Part shown: positions 1 through 5,983 of the stretch, piece by piece | Layout of the letters: each line of letters opens with the position of its first letter | Position numbering within the stretch: position 1 is the first letter of the stretch | Assembly (NCBI GenBank): GCA_030628225.1 | Contig: DAOVRJ010000112.1 | Location: 1 to 7,714 of the forward strand | Direction of reading: 5' to 3' | Source: Candidatus Zixiibacteriota bacterium | GTDB taxonomy: Bacteria; SM23-81 | Length of the DNA: 7,714 bases | The notes under the pieces: model-generated | The model's input: only the letters and a program-made list of their open reading frames with translations | The model's database searches: none | What the model was told of the DNA's origin: nothing | Made by a program: the position numbers and the translations under genes

Positions 1-480
1 CCTGGTTGGGTTGGGATGGGAGGTGGAAAGGGGTCGCCTTTTTTTAATGAAATGCAGAATGCAAAATGTAAAATTAAAAGTGAAAAATTGACAAACGAAT
101 CCTCTGGGCTAAGTTCATTTTGAAATTTGCACTTTGCATTTTTCAATTTGCATTCGGGGCAGTGGAGATGGGAGGGGGAAGTTCCCCCCTCGCTGTCTTT
201 CGCTACCCCCTCTGAGAGACCGAAACTCGGGAACCGGGGATCGGTAATCGTAAAATACATCATAAGTCCAGAGATTAGAGATCAGTGGGAATTTAGTCCT
301 CGATCTCTGATCTCTGGTGGGGTTAGGGGTGGAGGTGCCCTGATCTCTTTCTTTTCCCGAACCTCGAGTCTCGAATCTCGACTCTCGGTTTCTGCACGAA
401 AGGCAATATCTGCCTGCCAGCATAACCTGCAGCAAAACCCCCCTAACATTCTGGTATTATTCCATCCCTAAAACTAAAGT
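1..480. repeat. Non-coding block of imperfect inverted repeats and G-rich runs
   Basis: This stretch holds no convincing gene; open frames exist on both strands but have low-complexity translations and no ribosome site. It is made of separate dyads. An A/T-rich pair (about 59-100 against 114-155) shares roughly 80% of positions over about 40 bases and is built from TTTGCATTTT-like words. A G/C pair lies at 172-180/182-191. A 16-base pair at 268-283/302-317 has one mismatch. A set of TCTCGA-type words occupies 362-392. Positions 1-26 resemble 313-337 as an imperfect, G-rich direct repeat, so the array may continue beyond the left edge. Such blocks resemble interspersed intergenic repeats of environmental bacterial genomes. 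No transposase or target-site duplication is visible. Confidence 0.6.
268..317. repeat. 16-bp near-perfect inverted repeat (15/16)
   Basis: CCAGAGATTAGAGATC at 268-283 is matched by GATCTCTGATCTCTGG at 302-317. The arms are complementary except for one position, with an 18-nt spacer. The arms are themselves built of the repeated word AGAGAT, and the dyad would form a stable cruciform or RNA hairpin. It has no following T-run, so it does not look like an intrinsic terminator. It lies within the repeat-rich block and is probably part of a dispersed repeat family. Confidence 0.6.
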
Positions 481-917
481 TCAAACGCTCGCATCAGACA
501 CAGCCACTGGCAGTAACTGAGATTTCCCTGGCGATTTTATGGCCACCAAATCGTGCAATATGCAACCCGCAGTGGGCGTTCTGGCGGATGAGAAATTCTG
601 ATCAACCGAGTAGCCCTAAGGAAACGGCTGTAGGCGAAAGACCTATGATCCCTAAATATCAACAGAACAGGGACTTTTGCGATCGCCTAAAATGATTTAG
701 CAGTCAGCAAAACAGGCAAGTTTTTTGCTGTGTTTATTAGTGCCAAATGCTGTTGCACTTTGGAGTGGTTTAAGCAAAACACTTTCATAGAACAGAGAAA
801 ACCCGGGAGGAGATATTTCAAAACCGGGGAACTCTTTACGATCCACTGGTGGTTGATGTCTGCTGGAGGCTTTTTACAGAGAAAAGATTTCAGTTCGAGA
901 AAAGAGGGAGATCGAAA
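481..917 (+). other. Intergenic/leader region upstream of first GGDEF gene
   Basis: No gene is supported here; the open frame at 730-939 has no ribosome site and an unremarkable translation. The region does hold local secondary structure. Hairpin 611-615/626-630 is followed directly by hairpin 631-634/642-645, whose loop contains GAAA. Both could be enclosed by GATC/GATC pairing (600-603/647-650). An alternative stem is 649-653/669-673. Two further hairpins are CTAAA-ATGA-TTTAG (687-700) and an 8-bp stem at 705-730. No clear sigma-70 promoter was found for the downstream gene. The arrangement would suit a structured leader RNA, but I cannot match it to a known riboswitch class. Confidence 0.35.
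705..730 (+). repeat. 8-bp hairpin with loop CAGGCAAGTT, copy 1
   Basis: CAGCAAAA (705-712) and TTTTGCTG (723-730) are perfectly complementary around the 10-nt loop CAGGCAAGTT. A near-identical hairpin sits at 1660-1679 ahead of the second GGDEF gene. Over 26 aligned positions (707-732 against 1659-1684) 23 are identical, including the loop except for one base. It lies about 190 nt upstream of the GGDEF start codon. It may be a duplicated regulatory or RNA element; it does not resemble an intrinsic terminator with a following U-tract. Confidence 0.5.
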
Positions 918-1472
918 ATGGCAAATAAAGACGCTTTAACAGGGTGTTTTAACCGCCGGAAGCTGGACGAAGATATTGAAGCAGAGATTGTCCGGGCCAG
1001 GCGGTACGAGAGACCGCTATCCCTTTTGATGATCGATGTGGACTGGTTTAAAAATTATAATGATTTTCACGGACACATAAAGGGCGATGAGCTGCTCAAG
1101 AAAATGGTGGGTCTGTTTGAACGCAACATGAGAGCAAGCGACAGCCTTTATCGTTATGGAGGGGAAGAATTCACCGTTTTGCTTCCCGAGACCCCTAAGG
1201 CGGAAGCTCTCTTTGCTGCCAGCAAGCTTAAGAAGGTAATTGAAAAGGAGCAATTTGAGGGAGAAAAGGAAAGCCAGCCTGATGGGAAGGTCACCGTGAG
1301 CATAGGAGTGGCCAGCTATCCCTGGGATGGAAACGATGGGCTTGAGCTGCTGAGATCTGCCGATTCTGAGCTTTGCCGGGCTAAACAGATTGGCAGAAAC
1401 AAAGTGTGCGCTGTTGATATGGGGGGTGATAAATGCGATCCACAGCCGGTGTTTAAAAACCGCAACGGCTGA
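918..1472 (+). CDS. Stand-alone GGDEF diguanylate cyclase
   Basis: This gene encodes a predicted cytoplasmic enzyme of 184 residues that condenses two GTP to cyclic di-GMP. It is almost only a GGDEF domain. It begins DALTGCFNRRKL (residues 5-16, the usual D-LTG-NRR entry). IDVDWFKNYND (39-49) carries metal-binding Asp40, followed by GHIKGDELL (52-60). The RASD inhibitory site (72-75) lies exactly five residues before the GGEEF active site (81-85). VSIGVASYPWD is the conserved late strand. All catalytic and feedback residues are present, so it should be active and product-inhibited. There is no N-terminal sensor or receiver domain, which is unusual: control may be at expression or through a partner. 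The ATG at 918 is chosen because GAGGGAG (904-910) lies 7 nt upstream. A GTG at 849 in the same frame would add 23 unremarkable residues and lacks a comparable ribosome site. A degenerate paralogue follows 317 nt downstream. Confidence 0.9.
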   Translation: MANKDALTGCFNRRKLDEDIEAEIVRARRYERPLSLLMIDVDWFKNYNDFHGHIKGDELLKKMVGLFERNMRASDSLYRYGGEEFTVLLPETPKAEALFAASKLKKVIEKEQFEGEKESQPDGKVTVSIGVASYPWDGNDGLELLRSADSELCRAKQIGRNKVCAVDMGGDKCDPQPVFKNRNG

Positions 1473-1789
1473 ACTGATCTTAACCACTCTTGTCAGCGAA
1501 GGATCCTCTCTATCAATCCGAAGGGTGGAGATGTATGCATTTTTACTGCCCCGGCGGTCTTACCGGTTTTCCCCTCTTTTAGTGCAGAAAACAACACGTT
1601 CTTCATGTGGGTCTGACAAATGGGAAGACATAGAAGCCGAAATTGAAACAGGTGTTGTTCAAAACAGGCAAGGTTTTTGCTATGCTATAGCGTAAAGCAA
1701 TAATTTTGAGAGTAATAAGGATTGATAGCAACTTTTATAGATGATGAGAGAATACGCAAAGCTGAAATAGCATCTAAGGGAGGTTGGAG
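1473..1789 (+). other. Intergenic region between the two GGDEF paralogues
   Basis: This 317-nt gap has no supported gene. A frame open at 1390-1695 overlaps the first GGDEF gene, has no ribosome site and ends in unrelated sequence, so I reject it as a gene. Positions 1624-1645 would encode EDIEAEI, the same heptapeptide as codons 18-24 of the first GGDEF protein, with 18 of 22 bases shared. This may be a tiny remnant of another copy, or chance. The copy-2 hairpin lies at 1660-1679, and a small dyad (TTGCT 1677-1681 against AGCAA 1696-1700, around GCTATAGC) overlaps its end. No terminator follows the first gene, so read-through into the second is possible. Confidence 0.4.
1660..1679 (+). repeat. 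Hairpin with loop CAGGCAAGGT, copy 2
   Basis: CAAAA (1660-1664) pairs with TTTTG (1675-1679) around the 10-nt loop CAGGCAAGGT, which differs by one base from the loop of the 705-730 copy. The stem is shorter here (5 bp rather than 8). It lies about 110 nt upstream of the second GGDEF gene. The preserved loop and core stem upstream of both paralogues indicate that the duplication included upstream sequence, or that the element is functionally kept. Confidence 0.45.
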
Positions 1790-2356
1790 ATGTTGGGTAA
1801 AGGCCAGAAAGATTTGACGGGATGCCTCAGCCGAAAGAAGTTAAATGAAGATCTGGAAACTGAAATTGCTCGCGCCATGCGGTATGAAAAAACGCTCTCC
1901 ATTTTATTGATAGCTATTGAGTGGTTAAAGAAGCCTGGTGATGCTCATGGGAAGGTAAAGGGGGATGAATTACTTAAAAGGATGGTTACCATACTCCCAG
2001 GCAGCGTGAGAGTTGTTGATAAAGTATATCACTATGCGGCAGACGAAATGGTTATTCTGCTTCCAGAATCGGACAAGGTGGAGGCTTTGTCCACAGCCAA
2101 AAGGCTCCAAAAGACAATTGTACAAAGAGGGATTAAAGAGGAGAAAGAAAACCGGCCCGATCGGGAAGTAACTGTTAGTATCGGGATCGCCAGCTATCCC
2201 TGGGATAAGAATTCTGCAGACGAGTTGTTAAAAGCAGCCCATTCTGCGCTTGACCGGGCCAGGCAATCCGCTGGAAACGGCATTTGTTATCTTGATTTCA
2301 ATTTCGAGATGAGCAACAGCGATTCGGAACCCGTATATAGATTTTCTAGCGTCTGA
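1790..2356 (+). CDS. Degenerate GGDEF protein with retained c-di-GMP I-site
   Basis: This is a 188-residue cytoplasmic GGDEF-fold protein, clearly paralogous to the upstream cyclase along its whole length; shared segments include KGDELLK, VLLPE-like and the VTVSIG-IASYPWD region. The catalytic features are lost. The metal-binding Asp is Ala42 (IAIEWLKK), and GGEEF has become AADEM (83-87). The second GGDEF-side metal ligand region is also altered (PGDAHG for YNDFHG). The RVVD inhibitory site (74-77) is intact and keeps the exact five-residue spacing. In known families, degenerate GGDEF domains with an intact RxxD site act as c-di-GMP receptors. I infer that role here, perhaps sensing the product of its neighbour or pairing with it. 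The start is ATG 1790, preceded by AAGGGAGG at 1776-1783; a TTG at 1784 abuts that site and is unlikely. Tandem terminators follow at 2443-2509. Confidence 0.85.
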   Translation: MLGKGQKDLTGCLSRKKLNEDLETEIARAMRYEKTLSILLIAIEWLKKPGDAHGKVKGDELLKRMVTILPGSVRVVDKVYHYAADEMVILLPESDKVEALSTAKRLQKTIVQRGIKEEKENRPDREVTVSIGIASYPWDKNSADELLKAAHSALDRARQSAGNGICYLDFNFEMSNSDSEPVYRFSSV

Positions 2357-2442
2357 CCAACTTGATGGAGAGGTGATGGCCAGGGAAAAGTCCGCTGCGT
2401 TTCAGTGAGAGCAAGCGAGAGTACATGGGAAAACTGATCTTT

Positions 2443-2471
2443 AAAGCCGGCTTTGGCCGGCTTTTTCTTTT
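2443..2471 (+). terminator. Intrinsic terminator after GGDEF pair
   Basis: AAAGCCGGC (2443-2451) pairs perfectly with GCCGGCTTT (2456-2464) around a TTTG loop. The U-rich run extends to 2471 with a single C interruption. It sits about 90 nt past the stop of the degenerate GGDEF gene and ends that transcript. Confidence 0.88.
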
Positions 2472-2489
2472 CTGCAGATGTGTGTATAC

Positions 2490-2509
2490 AAGACCACCAG
2501 GGTCTTTTT
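2490..2509 (+). terminator. Second, weaker hairpin terminator
   Basis: AAGACC (2490-2495) pairs with GGTCTT (2501-2506) around ACCAG and is followed by further T residues to 2509. It lies 19 nt beyond the first terminator and probably acts as a back-up. The T-run runs into a perfect 12-bp palindrome, TGTACATGTACA (2509-2520). Confidence 0.5.
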
Positions 2510-2698
2510 GTACATGTACACTTATCAGGGAAGATCTGCCTGGAGCAGAGAGAATTTTTCGTTGACTTGCTGCAATTCTTGAATGACATTGTGAGTGAAG
2601 AAGTGGAAAAACCACCGTCGATCGTACTGGAGATACAAATACACATGGTGAGCTCAGCCTTGAAAATCCTCAGCGGCCAGGATTGACTCTTTTTTTTC

Positions 2699-2727
2699 TT
2701 GACTGAGCACTCCTATCAGAGTATAAT
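2699..2727 (+). promoter_or_regulatory. Sigma-70 promoter of the kinase/response-regulator operon
   Basis: TTGACT (2699-2704) and a perfect TATAAT (2722-2727) are separated by the ideal 17 nt. Transcription should start near 2734, leaving a leader of roughly 290 nt before the kinase ATG at 3028. The promoter matches the permease promoter at 6420-6448 in spacing and much of its sequence. Confidence 0.85.
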
Positions 2728-2735
2728 CGTAGTGC
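2707..2735. promoter_or_regulatory. Imperfect operator dyad over the -10 box
   Basis: The half-sites ACTCCTAT (2709-2716) and ATCGTAGT (2726-2733) are complementary at 6 of 8 positions, with outer GC/GC pairs giving GCACT/AGTGC. The dyad is centred on 2721, one base before TATAAT. Aligned on that centre with the perfect dyad at 6428-6456, 20 of 29 bases agree. Its position over the spacer and -10 box suggests repression. The cognate regulator is unknown. Confidence 0.55.
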
Positions 2736-3027
2736 TACCGGCAATTGCTCTTTTTCAGGGTGTGAGAAGCGGAAGAGCGCTTATTTGGAAAGACGATAAC
2801 CGTTGTTTGTACATAGGATAGCGTTTACCGGCGCCGATATTTACTATTTCTGGCAGGCGAGCCAGAGGGGTGAAGATTGGATTGATCATAATGTCCTTGG
2901 CGCAAAGCTCAAGGTGAAAATTTGATGATCACCCAAGGTTGGTACTCAGGTCTCCTACATTCATCTTTTAGCACAAGCGGATAAAGATATCTCCAGTGCA
3001 CGAGCCGCAGAAAGCAGGGAGCATTTC

Positions 3028-5007
3028 ATGCAGCGCTTCTCGCTGAGAACAAAGTTGTTGCTGAGTTTTAGCACAGTCATTGTGGTTAGTGCTTTGCTGT
3101 CATTAATTATCGGCACGTATTTGGTCAAGACGATTATTGCACAGGCGCAAGGCAAGGTGAAGCTGGATCTTAACTCGGCACGAGAGGTGTATCAGGAGGA
3201 AAGCGGGAACATCAAAGACGTGGTCCGGCTGACGGCGGTGAGGTTTTTCATAAAAGATGCCGTATTAAAGGGCCACGGAGAAAAACTGAAGGGGGAATTG
3301 CAAAACATCAGAGACCAGGAGCACCTGGATGTCTTGACCCTGGTCAACCGCCAAAGTCGAGTGATCTTAAGGGCTCACAACCCTGAGGTTTTTGGGGATC
3401 AGCTAAACGATGACGTGGTGAGCCACGTGTTGTCCCGGCAGAAAGTGGTCGTGTCTACTCAGATTGTCTCTAAAGATGATTTGGAAAGAGAAAGCCGTGA
3501 TCTTTTGGAGCGGTCCAGGATAGATCTGATCCCGACTCTCCAGGAGCGGCCCAGAACTGAGACGGAAGAGACCTCCGGCATGATGATCAAAGCAGCGGCG
3601 CCTGTTCTGGATTATGATGGTGAGCTGATCGGGGTGTTGCTTGGTGGAAGGTTGCTGAACCGCAACTATGAGATTGTCGACAATGTGAAGGATATCGTGT
3701 ATCGCGGTGAGAAATATAAGGGAAAAGACATTGGGACGGTGACGATTTTTCAAGGGGATCTGCGCATCTCCACAAATGTGCTGCGTCTGGATGGCGACCG
3801 GGCCATCGGGACGAGAGTGTCTCAGGAGGTGTACGATCAGGTGATAGGGAAGGGTGTCCCCTGGATCGGCCGGGCATTTGTGGTCAACGATTGGTACATA
3901 ACCGCATATGAGCCGATAAAGAATATAAGCGGAAACATCATCGGTATGCTTTATGTGGGGATACTCGAAGCTCCTTATGTGGATTTGAAAAATCGTGCTG
4001 TGCTCACATTTCTGGGAGTAGCTATCTTGAGCGTTACTCTTTTAGCAATAGTAGCGCTTTTTACTACCGAAAACATCACTCGACCGCTGAAAGAACTGCT
4101 GTTTGCCACACAGAAGGTCGCCCAGGGGAATCTTTCTCACCGGTTGCGGGTCAAATCTGGTGATGAGATTGGCCAGTTAGTGGGCTCTTTTAATCAGATG
4201 ACCGGTGAGCTTCAGAAAGCAACAGAGAAATACCAGGTTTTAACGAGAACCCTGGAGGATAAAGTCGCTGAGAAGACGGAGGAACTGAGGAAAGCCCAGG
4301 ATCAGCTTATTCAAACGGCGAAGTTAACATCGCTGGGAAAGTTGGCTGCAGGGATAGCTCATGAGGTGAATAATCCCCTGACGTCCATATTGATTAACAG
4401 CCACCTTGTTGCCGAAAAGCTGAGCGAGGATGACCATTTTCAGGAGAATATGCGATTGATAATCGATGAGACGACACGGTGTGGGGCTATCGTGAAGGGT
4501 CTTTTGGATTTCTCCAGGCAGACTCCGCCAGAGAAGAACATCTCCGATCTCAATGAGGTGGTTGAAAACACCCTGCAGATGTTGAAAAGCCAGATTTTGG
4601 TCCATGAGATCCAGGTGAAGAAAGACCTTGATCGGGAATTGCCGGAGATAATGATCGACGTCAATCAAATAAAACAGGTGTTCACCAACATGATCCTGAA
4701 CGCGTTAGATGCGACGCCTAAAGGGGGCTGGCTGACCGTTCGTTCGCAGATGGCATCCGACAAGCAATTTGTGGAAATCACATTTCAAGACACCGGTCAC
4801 GGCATAGAGAAAGGGAACATAGGCAAGATCTTCGACCCGTTTTATACCACAAAAGGAATGGCGGGAAGTGGGTTAGGACTTTCCGTGAGCTATGGAATCA
4901 TGCGGCAGCACGGGGGAACTATAGATGTGCAAAGCGAGCCGGGGAAAGGAACCACCATGACCATCCAGCTGCCAGTCACTGAGTACCAAGAAGACGAAGC
5001 TGTCTAA
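3028..5007 (+). CDS. Membrane sensor histidine kinase (Cache-HAMP-HisKA-HATPase)
   Basis: This 659-residue inner-membrane kinase should sense an extracytoplasmic small molecule and phosphorylate the regulator encoded next to it. Helix TM1 lies at about 13-35. A large external region (about 36-320) follows, whose second half (LGGRLLN, RAIGTRVSQEVYDQV, WIGRAFVVNDWYITAYEP, IGMLYVGILE) I recognise as the Cache_3-Cache_2 type. TM2 is at about 324-346, then a HAMP domain from about 346 to 398 (ITRPLKEL ... DEIGQLVGSFNQM). A coiled coil precedes the phosphoacceptor His445 in AHEVNNPLTSIL. The ATP-binding domain has the N box (NMILNALDA, N558), G1 (DTGHG, 588-592), the F box FDPFYTTKG and G2 (GSGLGLS, 613-619). 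The kinase core is complete and of NtrB-like type. AGGGAG (3016-3021) lies 6 nt before the ATG. Its stop codon overlaps the ribosome site of the next gene. The ligand cannot be read from the sequence. Confidence 0.93.
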   Translation: MQRFSLRTKLLLSFSTVIVVSALLSLIIGTYLVKTIIAQAQGKVKLDLNSAREVYQEESGNIKDVVRLTAVRFFIKDAVLKGHGEKLKGELQNIRDQEHLDVLTLVNRQSRVILRAHNPEVFGDQLNDDVVSHVLSRQKVVVSTQIVSKDDLERESRDLLERSRIDLIPTLQERPRTETEETSGMMIKAAAPVLDYDGELIGVLLGGRLLNRNYEIVDNVKDIVYRGEKYKGKDIGTVTIFQGDLRISTNVLRLDGDRAIGTRVSQEVYDQVIGKGVPWIGRAFVVNDWYITAYEPIKNISGNIIGMLYVGILEAPYVDLKNRAVLTFLGVAILSVTLLAIVALFTTENITRPLKELLFATQKVAQGNLSHRLRVKSGDEIGQLVGSFNQMTGELQKATEKYQVLTRTLEDKVAEKTEELRKAQDQLIQTAKLTSLGKLAAGIAHEVNNPLTSILINSHLVAEKLSEDDHFQENMRLIIDETTRCGAIVKGLLDFSRQTPPEKNISDLNEVVENTLQMLKSQILVHEIQVKKDLDRELPEIMIDVNQIKQVFTNMILNALDATPKGGWLTVRSQMASDKQFVEITFQDTGHGIEKGNIGKIFDPFYTTKGMAGSGLGLSVSYGIMRQHGGTIDVQSEPGKGTTMTIQLPVTEYQEDEAV

Positions 5008-5021
5008 GGAGGTGGATAGGA

Positions 5022-5810
5022 ATGGAGAACAAAGCGAAGATACTGGTCGTCGACGATGAAGTGCCCGTCTGCAGAAGCATATCCAGTGCGCTGGAACCGG
5101 AAGGTTACCTTGTTGATCAAGCGCTTAGTGGGGAAGAGGCTCTGCAGAAGGAAGGGGAAAACAGATACGATGTGATCATCGCCGATCTGATGATGCCGGG
5201 CATGAGCGGGATGGATCTGTTGCGGGCGGTGAAGGAGAAAAGATCAGATATCGTGGTGATCATGATCACCGGGTATCCATCCATGAAGACAGCGGTACAA
5301 GCCGTTAAACTAGGTGCATTTGACTATTTGCCGAAGCCATTTGCTCCAAGTGAGTTGCGCAATCTGATCTCGCGAGCACTGGAGAGAAAGCGTATCTATG
5401 AGGAAAAAGCGCCGGTGGAGGAGAAGGCAATGGCAAAAACTCCTCTGCCCGAGGGCCTGTATTGTATTCCGGGGCATTCCTGGGCAAAGCTGGAGGACGA
5501 TGGCAACGTGCGCGTGGGAATTCATGAGTTGTATTTGAGAACCGTCAAGAACTTCTCTTCTATAAAGTTCCCCGATGAGAACGAGAAGGTAAGTCAAGGG
5601 GAAACTTGTTTGTGGGTAGTCGATACCGCCGGGAATCTGCACAGATTATGGTCGCCAGTGAGCGGGCGGGTGATCTCGATCAACGAGGAGGTCGAAGAGG
5701 ATTATTCCCGGGTAATGGAAGATCCTTACGGATCTGGATGGTTGCTGTTGATTAAACCGTTGAGGTTCGAGGAGGAGCTGGAGAACCTGCTTCCATTTGA
5801 TAAAGAGTGA
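5022..5810 (+). CDS. Response regulator with GcvH-like output domain
   Basis: This is a 262-residue cytoplasmic protein. The receiver (about 5-125) is complete: acidic pair Asp11-Asp12, phospho-acceptor Asp55 (IIADLMMPGMSG), switch Thr83 (ITGYPS) and Lys105 (YLPKPF). A charged linker (120-141) leads to residues 142-262, which resemble glycine-cleavage H protein. The shared features are HSW (152-154, for HEW), VGI (165-167), SPVSG (211-215) and PYGSGWL (235-241), in the right order and spacing. Counting back from PVSG, the lipoyl-lysine position is Gly204, and there is no lysine between 190 and 244, so lipoylation at that site is ruled out. No DNA-binding motif is present; output is probably protein-protein interaction. 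TAAGGAGGT (5005-5013) is a near-perfect ribosome site overlapping the kinase stop, so the two genes are co-transcribed and almost certainly a cognate pair. Receiver plus GcvH-like proteins are, as I recall, known in anaerobes, but I know no established function. Confidence 0.9.
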   Translation: MENKAKILVVDDEVPVCRSISSALEPEGYLVDQALSGEEALQKEGENRYDVIIADLMMPGMSGMDLLRAVKEKRSDIVVIMITGYPSMKTAVQAVKLGAFDYLPKPFAPSELRNLISRALERKRIYEEKAPVEEKAMAKTPLPEGLYCIPGHSWAKLEDDGNVRVGIHELYLRTVKNFSSIKFPDENEKVSQGETCLWVVDTAGNLHRLWSPVSGRVISINEEVEEDYSRVMEDPYGSGWLLLIKPLRFEEELENLLPFDKE

Positions 5811-5983
5811 AGCTGAGCTCGCGGATGTGCTGGTGCTATTGCGGACTTGTGCGTTAAGATCCCCGGGACGTGCGGGTGAGAGTTCTGAGGTTGATGCCGG
5901 GAAGCATGGAAAGGACCGCCCTGTGCTCGTGCGGTATTTAAAGAGTTGTTTGCTCTTCCATCTTATCTGACCTTGTGTTTGAA

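Larger units (their letters stand above)
2357..3027 (+). other. Long intergenic region: terminators, promoter and kinase leader
   Basis: This gap of about 670 nt contains two terminators (2443-2509) and the promoter and dyad at 2699-2735. From about 2735 to the kinase start it contains a leader with several possible hairpins: 2767-2771/2778-2782, 2848-2853/2861-2867, and competing pairings of CCTTGG (2895-2900) with CAAGG (2910-2914) or CCAAGG (2933-2938). An open frame at 2453-2686 has a coding-like composition in its second half, but it begins inside the first terminator, spans the second and has no ribosome site. I treat it as non-coding, or at most a decayed remnant. I recognise no known riboswitch. 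Confidence 0.5.

Noticed and set aside
115-471. Overlapping open frames on both strands of the left repeat block
   Set aside because: They arise from inverted repeats lacking stops. The translations are low-complexity and Arg/Ser-rich, with no ribosome site and no family resemblance.
1-480. CRISPR array
   Set aside because: The repeats are imperfect, of several unrelated types, and not evenly spaced by unique spacers; no cas genes are present.
679-686. GCGATCGC octamer (HIP1-like of cyanobacteria)
   Set aside because: Only a single copy occurs in 7.7 kb; cyanobacterial genomes carry it many times more often. It is chance.
730-939. Open frame overlapping the start of the first GGDEF gene
   Set aside because: It has no ribosome site, overlaps a better-supported gene in another frame, and its translation resembles nothing.
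1390-1695. 101-codon frame running out of the first GGDEF gene
   Set aside because: It begins inside a real gene in another frame without a ribosome site. Only the EDIEAEI match is of interest and is reported separately.
2453-2686. 77-codon frame with fairly protein-like C-terminal half
   Set aside because: It starts inside one intrinsic terminator, spans a second, and has no ribosome site or recognisable domain. At most it is a decayed remnant.
2895-2938. Possible c-di-GMP-I riboswitch, prompted by GCGCAAAGC at 2900-2908
   Set aside because: The preceding GGGCAAACC-type strand, the GNRA hairpin and the closing P3 strands are absent, so a single short match is not enough.
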